From: Flavobacterium cupreum
Lineage (GTDB): Bacteria; Bacteroidota; Bacteroidia; Flavobacteriales; Flavobacteriaceae
Length of the DNA stretch: 64,000 nt
Direction of reading: 5' to 3'
NCBI RefSeq assembly: GCF_003996965.1
Contig: NZ_QWDM01000014.1
Coordinates: forward strand, 62,001 to 126,000
Part shown: positions 57,318-64,000 of the stretch, piece after piece
Layout: every line of letters begins with the position of its first letter
Position numbering within the stretch: position 1 is the stretch's first letter
Notes under the pieces: generated by a model
The model's database searches: none
What the model was told of the DNA's origin: nothing
What the model saw: the letters and a program-made list of their open reading frames with translations, nothing else
Made by a program: the position numbers and the translations under genes

Positions 57318-58151
57318 ATGAGAAAAATAGTAATTGCACTATCAGTATTAATGGCTTTAACATCGTGCGTTTCTAAAAAGGAATATGCAGCCTTGGAAGC
57401 TAAGAACAAAGAGATTCAGGACTTATTAAATTCTTGTACTGTAAAACTTAATTCATGTTTAGAAGAAAAAGCAGGATTGGCAGCTACGGCGGAAAGTTAT
57501 AAACAACACAACCAGGACTTGATAAGCAGCTCTAAAGACTTAACTGTATTAACTACAAAAGGTGCTGAAAATCTTGAAAAATCTTTAGAAAGTTTAAAAG
57601 AAAAAGATTTGAAAATATCGAGATTACAAGACGCTTTAACTAAAAAAGACAGTGTAACGTTAGCTTTAGTTACAAGCTTAAAAGGAGCTGTTGGGATCAA
57701 CGACCCGGATATCGAAATCAACGTAGAAAAAGGAGTGGTTTTCATTTCTATTGCTGACAAATTATTATTCAAAAGCGGTAGTTATGAAGTAAGTGATAAA
57801 GCAAAATCAGTTTTGGCTAAAGTAGCTAAAGTTGTAAATGATAAACCAGATTTCGAATGTATGGTTGAAGGTCACACAGATGATGTTCCTTACAAAAGTA
57901 ATGGTGTTTTGCTAGACAACTGGGATTTAAGTGTTAAACGTTCGACTTCAATTGTTCGTGTATTAACAAATGATTTAGGTGTTAACCCGGCTAAATTAAT
58001 TGCAGCAGGTAGAAGTTCATATGTGCCTTTAGTGGCTAATGATTCTGCTGAAAATAAATCACGTAACAGAAGAACACGTATTGTGGTTATGCCAAAAATC
58101 GATCAGTTCTATGATATGATTGAAAAAGAAATGAAAAAACAAGCGAAATAA
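57318..58151 (+). CDS. OmpA-family peptidoglycan-binding lipoprotein
   Basis: A 277-residue lipoprotein. Signal peptide with lipobox LTSC (Cys17) is followed by a coiled coil (about 22-120, with repeated EKAGLAATAESYKQ- and LEKSLESLKEKDLK-like helices) and a C-terminal OmpA domain (about 140-265) with VEGHTDDVPYKSNG, DNWDLSVKRSTSIVRVL and NKSRNRRTRIVV. It should tether the outer membrane to peptidoglycan. Monocistronic, with a strong terminator. Confidence 0.95.
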   Translation: MRKIVIALSVLMALTSCVSKKEYAALEAKNKEIQDLLNSCTVKLNSCLEEKAGLAATAESYKQHNQDLISSSKDLTVLTTKGAENLEKSLESLKEKDLKISRLQDALTKKDSVTLALVTSLKGAVGINDPDIEINVEKGVVFISIADKLLFKSGSYEVSDKAKSVLAKVAKVVNDKPDFECMVEGHTDDVPYKSNGVLLDNWDLSVKRSTSIVRVLTNDLGVNPAKLIAAGRSSYVPLVANDSAENKSRNRRTRIVVMPKIDQFYDMIEKEMKKQAK

Positions 58152-58183
58152 AAAACATTGTTTTCTTTAGTATAAAAACAGAA

Positions 58184-58209
58184 AAAGCAGGTCTAATGAC
58201 CTGCTTTTA
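58184..58209 (+). terminator. Terminator of the OmpA-family gene
   Basis: AAAAGCAGGTC - TAAT - GACCTGCTTTT, a perfect 11-bp stem starting 33 bases after the stop codon. Confidence 0.9.
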
Positions 58210-58342
58210 TGTATTCTTAACCTTTTTAATAACCAATTAAATATAAATCAAGAATAGCATTATTTTCAATTAACTAACTAAATTTTAACTGATATTAAAG
58301 TTAGGTATTATTTTTTGATTATTATACAATTTCAGTTTTTTT

Positions 58343-58963
58343 TTACAAAATGTCAATATCCCCTTTTCCTTCTCTCACAATTACAGGTTCATGTTCTGAT
58401 AAATCGATAATTGTCGAACCTACATTATCCCCGTAACCACCATCAATAACAAGGTCTACCAGATTTTGCCATTTTTCAAAAATCAATTCCGGATCTGTTG
58501 TATATTCAATTACATCATCTTCGTCCCGGATTGAAGTTGATACTACGGGATTCCCCAGTTGCCTTACTATTTCCAGAATTATGTTATTATCAGGAACACG
58601 GATACCAACGGTTGTTTTCTTTTTAAATTCTTTTGGCAAATTGTTATTTCCGGGTAAGATAAAAGTATACGGCCCGGGTAAAGCTCTTTTTAAAATCTTA
58701 AAAGTAGACGTATCAATCTGACGTACGTAATCTGATAAATTACTTAAATCATGGCAGATAAACGAGAAATTTGCTTTCTCCAGTTTTACGCCCTTGATTT
58801 TTGCTATTTTTTCCAAAGCCCTCGAATTGGTAATATCACAACCTAATCCGTAGACCGTATCTGTTGGATAAATTACCAGTCCCCCATTCTGAAGCACTTT
58901 TACCACCTTTGCAATTGCAGCTTCACTAGGTTTATCGGGATATATTTTTATAAATTCGGCCAT
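58343..58963 (-). CDS. L-threonylcarbamoyladenylate synthase (Sua5/YciO/YrdC family)
   Basis: A 206-residue enzyme that makes threonylcarbamoyl-AMP for tRNA t6A. Motifs of the YrdC fold: GGLVIYPTDTVYGLGCDITN (about 27-46), KIKGVKLEKANFSFIC, ALPGPYTFILPG, GIRVPDNNII and VSTSIRDEDDV. It lacks the extra C-terminal domain of Sua5 and matches the short TsaC/YciO-like form. YciO paralogues share this core, so it could be YciO. TsaE from the same pathway is at 45757-46164. Confidence 0.92.
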   Translation of the reverse strand: MAEFIKIYPDKPSEAAIAKVVKVLQNGGLVIYPTDTVYGLGCDITNSRALEKIAKIKGVKLEKANFSFICHDLSNLSDYVRQIDTSTFKILKRALPGPYTFILPGNNNLPKEFKKKTTVGIRVPDNNIILEIVRQLGNPVVSTSIRDEDDVIEYTTDPELIFEKWQNLVDLVIDGGYGDNVGSTIIDLSEHEPVIVREGKGDIDIL

Positions 58964-58974
58964 TTTTTTTGTTT

Positions 58975-59042
58975 AAAAGTTTAGTTTGTTTCAGGTTTCC
59001 TGTTTCAAGTTAGTTAAAACAACCTGAAACACGAAACTTAAA
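58975..59042. repeat. GTTTCAGGTTTCCTGTTTC hairpin between uvrD and the t6A gene
   Basis: Arm 58988-59011 (GTTTCAGGTTTCCTG, TTTCAAGTT) faces arm 59021-59039 (AACCTGAAACACGAAACTT). It lies 8-75 bases after the uvrD stop. Confidence 0.65.
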
Positions 59043-59049
59043 CATTATT

Positions 59050-61386
59050 TTATCCTACAACATCCAGTTTAGCAAATCGCAAAAGAAGTTTTTTAATGCC
59101 CCCGACTTCAAATTTGATTTCAGCTTTTTTATCAGGTCCGACGCCCTCAAGATTAACCACTTCGCCTTTACCAAAACGCTCGTGCATTACGATATTGCCG
59201 ACAGTCAGTTTATTGTCAAATAAATTGGGAGCACCGGCATTTGGATTGGTACCTGCAACCGGTTTTAATTTTCGGATATTCAAATCCGGCTTCGGTTCGT
59301 TGTCTGTTATATATTTAGGCGGAGTTCCTCCTACCGGTTTTGCCAGTCGCAGTTTCGATTTGTCAATATCACCAAAAATATCGCTGTCGATCATGGGCTT
59401 ATAGCGATAGTTGCTTTCGGCCGGCGTTAAATATTCTAAATATTGCGGGTCAATTTCTTCTACAAATCGTGATGGTTCACTGTCTGTCAGTTTACCCCAG
59501 CGGTATCGTGATTGTGCGTATGTCAGATAGGCTTGGTGCTCCGCACGGGTCAGTGCCACGTAAAACAAACGTCTTTCTTCTTCCAGTTCACTTCTTGTGC
59601 TCATACTCATGGCACTCGGAAACAGATCTTCCTCCATTCCGACTACAAAAACATGAGGGAATTCCAGTCCTTTTGCCAAGTGAATAGTCATCAAAGCGAC
59701 ACGATCTTCATCGGTTGTGTCTTTATCCAAATCTGTTGCCAGCGCTACGTCTTCCATAAATTCAGACAAAGCCCCTCTTGCGCCATCAATTTCTTTTTGA
59801 CCCTCCGTGAAATCTTTTATACCGTTTAAAAGTTCTTCGATATTCTGGATCTTAGCCATTCCTTCGGGAGTAGCATCTTTTTTAAGCTCCTGAACCAGTC
59901 CGGTTTTTTTAGCGACGTAATCGGTAATGTAAAAAGCATCCTGATTCTGATCTATAACCTGAAAACTCTGGATCATGGTTACGAAATCGTTTAGCTTTTG
60001 TTTTGTTCCCGAATTCAGTTTCAGGTCAATTTTATCAATGTTGACCATTACTTCCCAAATCGATCTTTTGTAATGATTGGCGGCAATAGTCAGTTTTTCA
60101 ACTGTGGTATCCCCAATTCCACGTGCCGGATAATTGATCACACGAATTAATGCTTCTTCATCTTTCGGGTTAATCACCAAACGCAGATAACACAATACAT
60201 CTTTGATTTCCTTGCGCTGATAGAAAGACAAACCTCCGTAAATTCTATACGGTATGTCCCGTTTTCTCAATGCATCCTCCATGGCACGCGATTGCGCATT
60301 GGTACGATATAAAATAGCGAAAGAACCATTGTGCAATTGATTCTGCATTTTCTGCTCGAAAATTGTGCTGGCCACAAAACGGCCTTCTTCGGCATCTGTA
60401 AGGCTTCGGTGAATTTTTATTTTTGGACCAAAATCATTGGCTGTCCAAACAATCTTATCTAATTTGGTTTTATTATGATCAATAATAGTATTTGCAGCTT
60501 CTACAATATTTCGTGTTGAGCGATAATTTTGCTCCAGTCGAAAAGTTTTTACGCCTTCGTAATCTTTCTGGAAATTCAGAATATTATTGATATTCGCCCC
60601 ACGGAACGCATAAATACTCTGCGCATCGTCTCCTACCACACAAATATTCTGAAATTTATCTGATAAAGCCCTAACAATCAAATATTGCGAATGATTGGTA
60701 TCCTGGTACTCATCCACCAGAATATAGCGGAAACGGTTTTGATATTTGGATAAGACTTCCGGAAAACGGGTTAGCAATTCGTTGGTTTTCAATAACAAAT
60801 CATCAAAATCCATCGCTCCGGCTTTAAAACATCTGTCGACATACTGCTGGTAAATTTCTCCTAACCTCGGTTTTTTCGCCATTGCATCTGCCTCTTGCAG
60901 TTCCGGATTATTGAAATAGGCTTTCACCGTAATCAAGCTGTTTTTATAACTTGAAATCCTGCCTAAAACATGCTTTGGCTTGTACACATCACGGTCCAGC
61001 TGCATTTCTTTTATAATAGAAGAAATCAGTCGCTGGGAATCCTGAGAATCATAAATGGTAAAATTGGAAGGATATCCCAAATGTTCTGATTCTGACCGCA
61101 ATATACGGGCAAAAATCGAGTGAAATGTTCCCATCCAAAGATTTTTTGCTTCAGCCGGTCCCACGATATCAGAGATCCTGTGCTTCATTTCACGAGCTGC
61201 CTTGTTCGTAAAAGTAAGCGACAAAATATTAAAAGCATCAACACCCTGATGCATCAAATACGCAATTCTGATGGTTAAAACACGTGTTTTTCCCGAACCT
61301 GCACCAGCAATAATAATCATTGGCCCGTCTTTTTGTAAAACGGGTTCTCTTTGTGCTTCGTTTAGCTGGTCAATATATTTATGCAT
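59050..61386 (-). CDS. UvrD/PcrA-type superfamily 1 DNA helicase
   Basis: A 778-residue ATP-dependent 3'-5' helicase of excision repair and replication restart. The seven motifs are clear: Walker A IAGAGSGKTRV (K33), DEYQDTN, VGDDAQSIYAFRGA, EQNYRST, GIGDTTVEKL, HLAKGLEFPHVFVVGMEEDL and EEERRLFYVALTRA. The C-terminal tail (about 690-778, NIVMHERFGKGEVVNLEGVG) is the PcrA-type RNA-polymerase-binding domain. A TATTTTTG box at 61406-61413 suggests its promoter. Confidence 0.96.
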   Translation of the reverse strand: MHKYIDQLNEAQREPVLQKDGPMIIIAGAGSGKTRVLTIRIAYLMHQGVDAFNILSLTFTNKAAREMKHRISDIVGPAEAKNLWMGTFHSIFARILRSESEHLGYPSNFTIYDSQDSQRLISSIIKEMQLDRDVYKPKHVLGRISSYKNSLITVKAYFNNPELQEADAMAKKPRLGEIYQQYVDRCFKAGAMDFDDLLLKTNELLTRFPEVLSKYQNRFRYILVDEYQDTNHSQYLIVRALSDKFQNICVVGDDAQSIYAFRGANINNILNFQKDYEGVKTFRLEQNYRSTRNIVEAANTIIDHNKTKLDKIVWTANDFGPKIKIHRSLTDAEEGRFVASTIFEQKMQNQLHNGSFAILYRTNAQSRAMEDALRKRDIPYRIYGGLSFYQRKEIKDVLCYLRLVINPKDEEALIRVINYPARGIGDTTVEKLTIAANHYKRSIWEVMVNIDKIDLKLNSGTKQKLNDFVTMIQSFQVIDQNQDAFYITDYVAKKTGLVQELKKDATPEGMAKIQNIEELLNGIKDFTEGQKEIDGARGALSEFMEDVALATDLDKDTTDEDRVALMTIHLAKGLEFPHVFVVGMEEDLFPSAMSMSTRSELEEERRLFYVALTRAEHQAYLTYAQSRYRWGKLTDSEPSRFVEEIDPQYLEYLTPAESNYRYKPMIDSDIFGDIDKSKLRLAKPVGGTPPKYITDNEPKPDLNIRKLKPVAGTNPNAGAPNLFDNKLTVGNIVMHERFGKGEVVNLEGVGPDKKAEIKFEVGGIKKLLLRFAKLDVVG

Positions 61387-61405
61387 GAATTTTTTTCTGT
61401 TTATG

Positions 61406-61413
61406 CAAAAATA
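61406..61413 (-). promoter_or_regulatory. -7 box upstream of uvrD
   Basis: TATTTTTG on the minus strand, 19 bases before the uvrD ATG. No TTG at -33. Confidence 0.5.
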
Positions 61414-61465
61414 AGAATTAAAGATGGAAAAAGAAAGTGACTAAGTAGCTATGATGAAGATACTG

Positions 61466-61490
61466 AGACACTAAATTTTAAATAGTGTCC
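61466..61490 (-). terminator. Possible terminator of the TSUP gene
   Basis: GACACTA (61467-61473) and TAGTGTC (61483-61489) form a 7-bp stem. It is 46 bases after the TSUP stop; the tail is A-rich on the plus strand and weak on the minus strand. Confidence 0.4.
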
Positions 61491-61535
61491 AAAAACAAAA
61501 AAACGCAACAGTCATACCACTTATAAGGCGCTAAC

Positions 61536-62303
61536 TTACTTATAAAACACATCGTAGGCAAAACGGATCAAAGTACCGATCACTACCACTAAAAAGAAAA
61601 TCCTGATAAAACCGTTTCCTTTATTGATTGCCAATTTGGCGCCCATCCAGCCCCCAAGTGCATTGCTTGCTGCCATGGGCAGTGCAATGGCCCATATTAT
61701 TTTTCCTTTAAAAATAAACAGACAAATCGAACCGAAATTCGTTGCCAGGTTAACCATTTTAGCATTCGCGGAAGCATGCAGAAAATCAAAACCCATTATT
61801 GCAATGAAAGCCACTACCAAAAAACTTCCTGTTCCGGGTCCGATAAATCCATCATAAAAACCAACGACCATGCTAATTGCCACAGCATATAAAATTTGTG
61901 TTTTAGCAGCATGTTCCTTAACAACATGCTGTCCGAAATTTTTCTTTGCATAGGTGTAAATCAGCAAAAGCGACAGCACCACCAACAAGAGCGGTTTCAT
62001 AAAATCATTACTTACATAGGTCAATAAAGTAGATCCCAGAAAAGCAGACGGAACTGCAAGAAACATCATAATCAATAATAATTTCCATTGAATCACCACC
62101 TTTTTCAGGTATTGAAAAGCAGCGAAAGCCGTTCCGCTGAAGGCAGGCAATTTTAAAGTTCCGATCACCGTAGAAACCGGTAAATTAGGCAATAAAATCA
62201 ATCCCATTGGGGTCTGAATCAGTCCGCCGCCTCCCACTATGGCATCAATAAATCCTGCTGCAAAAGCAGCTAAACAAAGTAAAATAATGATGTATGATTC
62301 CAT
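61536..62303 (-). CDS. TSUP-family (TauE/SafE) membrane transporter
   Basis: A 255-residue protein with about eight hydrophobic helices. TSUP motifs are GGGGLIQTPMGLILLP (about 25-40), FYDGFIGPGTGSFLVVAF (about 148-165) and ALGGWMGAKLAI near the C terminus. The family exports sulfite, sulfonates or related organic anions. The substrate is unknown here. Divergent from the next gene, with its own promoter. Confidence 0.93.
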   Translation of the reverse strand: MESYIIILLCLAAFAAGFIDAIVGGGGLIQTPMGLILLPNLPVSTVIGTLKLPAFSGTAFAAFQYLKKVVIQWKLLLIMMFLAVPSAFLGSTLLTYVSNDFMKPLLLVVLSLLLIYTYAKKNFGQHVVKEHAAKTQILYAVAISMVVGFYDGFIGPGTGSFLVVAFIAIMGFDFLHASANAKMVNLATNFGSICLFIFKGKIIWAIALPMAASNALGGWMGAKLAINKGNGFIRIFFLVVVIGTLIRFAYDVFYK

Positions 62304-62339
62304 TTCTGTTGTTTATCGGTAGGTTTGAAGAACTGTGCA

Positions 62340-62369
62340 CAAAAGTAGAATTACATTTTGTTATTACAA
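62340..62369 (-). promoter_or_regulatory. Promoter of the TSUP gene
   Basis: On the minus strand TTG (62369-62367), 19 bases, TACTTTTG (62347-62340). It lies 36 bases before the ATG. Confidence 0.75.
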
Positions 62370-62401
62370 TAATTTTAAAGCGGATTTCTCGTCAAAAAGT
62401 A

Positions 62402-62409
62402 TATTTTTG
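62402..62409 (+). promoter_or_regulatory. -7 box upstream of the DUF7935-like gene
   Basis: TATTTTTG, 16 bases before the ATG at 62426. No -33 TTG. Confidence 0.5.
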
Positions 62410-62425
62410 TTGAAAAATTACTAAA

Positions 62426-62947
62426 ATGGATTTTACAAGAATTATAGAATTAGCAAGTTATACTTTACCAGCCATTGTTACCGGATTTGTGGCCTACAGT
62501 TTTTTTGAATTACATATTAAAAACAACGACAGAAAGCGTGCTTTTTTGTTGAACAAACAAGCGCACAGTGAATCGCTGCCCATTCGTTTACAGGCTTACG
62601 AGCGTATGACTTTGTATTTAGAGCGCATCAACTTAACGAAACTGCTAATCAGGATTGCTCCCATTTCCAACGAAAAGCATGATTACGAAAATTTTGTAAT
62701 CGATCAGATCGAACAGGAATTCGAACACAATCTTACCCAGCAGATTTATATGTCTGATGAATGCTGGACTATTATTACAACTGCAAAAAACTCTACCATA
62801 CAAATTATTCGTAAAGCGGCTATGAGTGAACGCGTTGACAGTGCGGATAAATTGCGTGAAGTAATTCTGAATGATTTATTAGAGAAACAATCTCCAAGTA
62901 ATGCTGCTTTGGGATATATCAAAAATGAAGTAGCTGAATTGTGGTAA
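62426..62947 (+). CDS. Small membrane-anchored protein, DUF7935-like
   Basis: A 173-residue protein: an N-terminal hydrophobic helix (about 11-31, TLPAIVTGFVAYSFFELHI) then a helical cytoplasmic domain with PIRLQAYERMTLYLERINL, a VIDQIEQEFEHNLTQQIYMSDE segment and a Lys/Arg-rich end. I do not recognise a function; conserved uncharacterised proteins of this size are common in Flavobacteria. Monocistronic, with a strong shared terminator. Confidence 0.85.
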   Translation: MDFTRIIELASYTLPAIVTGFVAYSFFELHIKNNDRKRAFLLNKQAHSESLPIRLQAYERMTLYLERINLTKLLIRIAPISNEKHDYENFVIDQIEQEFEHNLTQQIYMSDECWTIITTAKNSTIQIIRKAAMSERVDSADKLREVILNDLLEKQSPSNAALGYIKNEVAELW

Positions 62948-62988
62948 CCTTTACTGGCACTTAAAACAAATGCACTTTTTTATAAGTG

Positions 62989-63028
62989 AAAAAGCAGGCA
63001 TTCCAATTGATTGATTACCTGCTTTTTT
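62989..63028. terminator. Bidirectional terminator between the DUF7935-like and patatin genes
   Basis: AAAAAGCAGG (62989-62998) pairs with CCTGCTTTTT (63018-63027), with A/T tails on both sides. It serves both converging genes. Confidence 0.9.
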
Positions 63029-63036
63029 ATTTTAAA

Positions 63037-63936
63037 TTACTTGTTGTCACTCATAATTTCGGACTTATTCTGTGCATATTCATACCCCTGCTCCCACCAT
63101 TCTTTCATGACTTCCTTATTAAAAATTAAAGCATTATTGGTAAGTTTTGTGGGCGTGTAGTATAAGTTAAGTTTCACATTCTTATTGTTTGCCATAAGTT
63201 TTCCAATAGCAATATCGTGTTTTTCTACCTGATTCAGGGCAATCCGGAACAAATCGATCATTAATGAAAACGGATTTTTGCCAATAACCATTTTATCCAT
63301 ATTGACTTCGGTTTCCAAAACAATGACATCAATTTCGGTCGCGCCGCGATTGATAGCTTCGCGAATAGGTACCAGACTAGAAAAACCACCGTCCCCGTAT
63401 TCATAATTATTTTTGGTCACCAGGCTCATAAACGGAATGTAGTTACTCGAAATCCAGGTCCAGTCACAGAATTCATCGTAGGTACAATCTTTCACCGATT
63501 TATATTCTGCTTCGTTTTTGGTTAAGTTCGTAACCGTGACAACAACATCAGATTTGAGTTTTTTCAATTTATTAAAATCTGATATCGAAAAATTATTCTT
63601 AATATATTTCTGCAAACCTTTACTTTCACCAAAGGTTCTTTTTCCCTTGAAAAACTGACGTATAACATTAAAATGGTTGATCGTCACTATATCAATCCCA
63701 TCTTTTATCTTAACAACAAAAGGACAAATATTAAAGATTTTAGACATGGTAACATTGGTATAGACCCAGTGGATTTTTTTAATATGCCCAAGAGCCAAAT
63801 GCGGAATTAATAAACTTCCGGTTGAAGTTCCTAAAAAGAGATCGTACTCCTGTTTTCTTTCTTCTATTAAATATTGTGCAACCCCGCCAGCAAATGCTCC
63901 TTTACTACCTCCGCCAGAAATAACCAATGCTCTCAT
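63037..63936 (-). CDS. Patatin-like phospholipase
   Basis: A 299-residue patatin-fold lipid hydrolase. The oxyanion hole GGGSKGAFAGG is at 8-18, catalytic Ser38 lies in GTSTGS, and catalytic Asp182 lies in YGDGGF (the DGG motif). The C-terminal 100 residues have no membrane helices. It probably hydrolyses phospholipids; whether it is secreted is not shown, as no signal peptide is seen. The 64 bp upstream include an AT-rich stretch of the 14-bp-repeat vocabulary (63958-63994). Confidence 0.93.
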   Translation of the reverse strand: MRALVISGGGSKGAFAGGVAQYLIEERKQEYDLFLGTSTGSLLIPHLALGHIKKIHWVYTNVTMSKIFNICPFVVKIKDGIDIVTINHFNVIRQFFKGKRTFGESKGLQKYIKNNFSISDFNKLKKLKSDVVVTVTNLTKNEAEYKSVKDCTYDEFCDWTWISSNYIPFMSLVTKNNYEYGDGGFSSLVPIREAINRGATEIDVIVLETEVNMDKMVIGKNPFSLMIDLFRIALNQVEKHDIAIGKLMANNKNVKLNLYYTPTKLTNNALIFNKEVMKEWWEQGYEYAQNKSEIMSDNK

Positions 63937-63957
63937 AAATTTATTGTGTTTTTTTTT

Positions 63958-63994
63958 TAGAATATAGAGAATGGAGCATAGAAAATAGACTTAA
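63958..63994. repeat. Short AGAATATAGAGAATGGAGC repeat tract upstream of the patatin gene
   Basis: AGAATATAGAGAATGGAGCA then TAGAAAATAGACTT. The words match the inverted arm of the hisD repeat (6482-6520). The tract is cut short by the window edge. Confidence 0.5.
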
Positions 63995-64000
63995 AGCATT

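Noticed and set aside
1..64000. tRNA, rRNA, insertion sequence, phage or conjugative genes
   Set aside because: None recognised by eye on either strand; a tRNA scan would settle the tRNA question.

Overview
The window looks like chromosome of a Flavobacterium-type member of the Bacteroidota. The DNA is AT-rich. Its promoters carry the Bacteroidota -7 box TAnnTTTG, with TTG about 19-22 bases upstream where a -33 box can be seen. The gene content also fits: a SusC/SusD pair under an ECF sigma/FecR switch, a type IX secretion cargo protein with a C-terminal sorting domain, PorX, a fused LpxC-FabZ and bifunctional HisB. No rRNA, tRNA, CRISPR array, prophage or insertion sequence was seen.

Layout. 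1-9122 (minus): a complete histidine operon read hisL-hisG-hisD-hisC-hisB-hisH-hisA-hisF-hisIE, the last gene cut by the window edge, with two small unrelated ORFs inserted (an NTF2-like protein after hisB, a NIPSNAP-like protein after hisA). A leader peptide with five His codons, a strong terminator and a plausible antiterminator precede hisG. 9214-13700: a two-component system (minus) divergent from an LTA-synthase-like membrane sulfatase-fold enzyme. 13776-21922: threonine aldolase, S1/P1 nuclease, a secreted unknown, a LysR/YeiH pair, a vWA-like membrane protein and fabG. 22183-22383: a double-glycine-leader peptide with a proline-rich core. 22606-32218 (minus): sigma factor, FecR, SusC, SusD, a zinc metallohydrolase lipoprotein and a DUF4302 lipoprotein. 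32470-35430: a secreted leucine-rich-repeat protein with a T9SS tail. 35554-42487 (minus): lpxD, lpxC-fabZ, lpxA, efp, a second lpxD-like gene, an NTF2-like gene, sucD and a GIY-YIG-like gene. 42527-48056: an HD-domain gene divergent from porX, then tsaE, alanine dehydrogenase and a DUF4258-like protein. 48214-58151: ung divergent from mutS2, a DCC protein, ettA, a frameshifted four-helix-bundle gene, a small membrane protein, holA, an HsdR-N-like nuclease fold, a glycosyltransferase and an OmpA-family lipoprotein. 58343-63936: a Sua5/TsaC-type protein, a UvrD/PcrA helicase, a TSUP transporter, a small membrane-anchored protein and a patatin.

How parts work together. The his genes supply the whole pathway and appear to be attenuated by ribosome stalling. 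The lpx/fabZ genes build lipid A. Sigma/FecR/SusCD is a self-inducing outer-membrane uptake system of unknown substrate. PorX and the LRR cargo belong to type IX secretion. TsaE and TsaC/Sua5 both serve tRNA t6A synthesis.

Most striking structure outside genes. Nearly every spacer in the his operon, and many elsewhere, is filled by imperfect palindromes from several distinct repeat families. Some run across stop codons: a 14-bp tandem repeat supplies the last codons of hisD, and a hairpin unit supplies the end of hisA. A separate family at 48.1, 51.4 and 52.1 kb has 26-28 bp inverted-repeat arms, perfect in two of its three copies, whose arms co-vary between copies.
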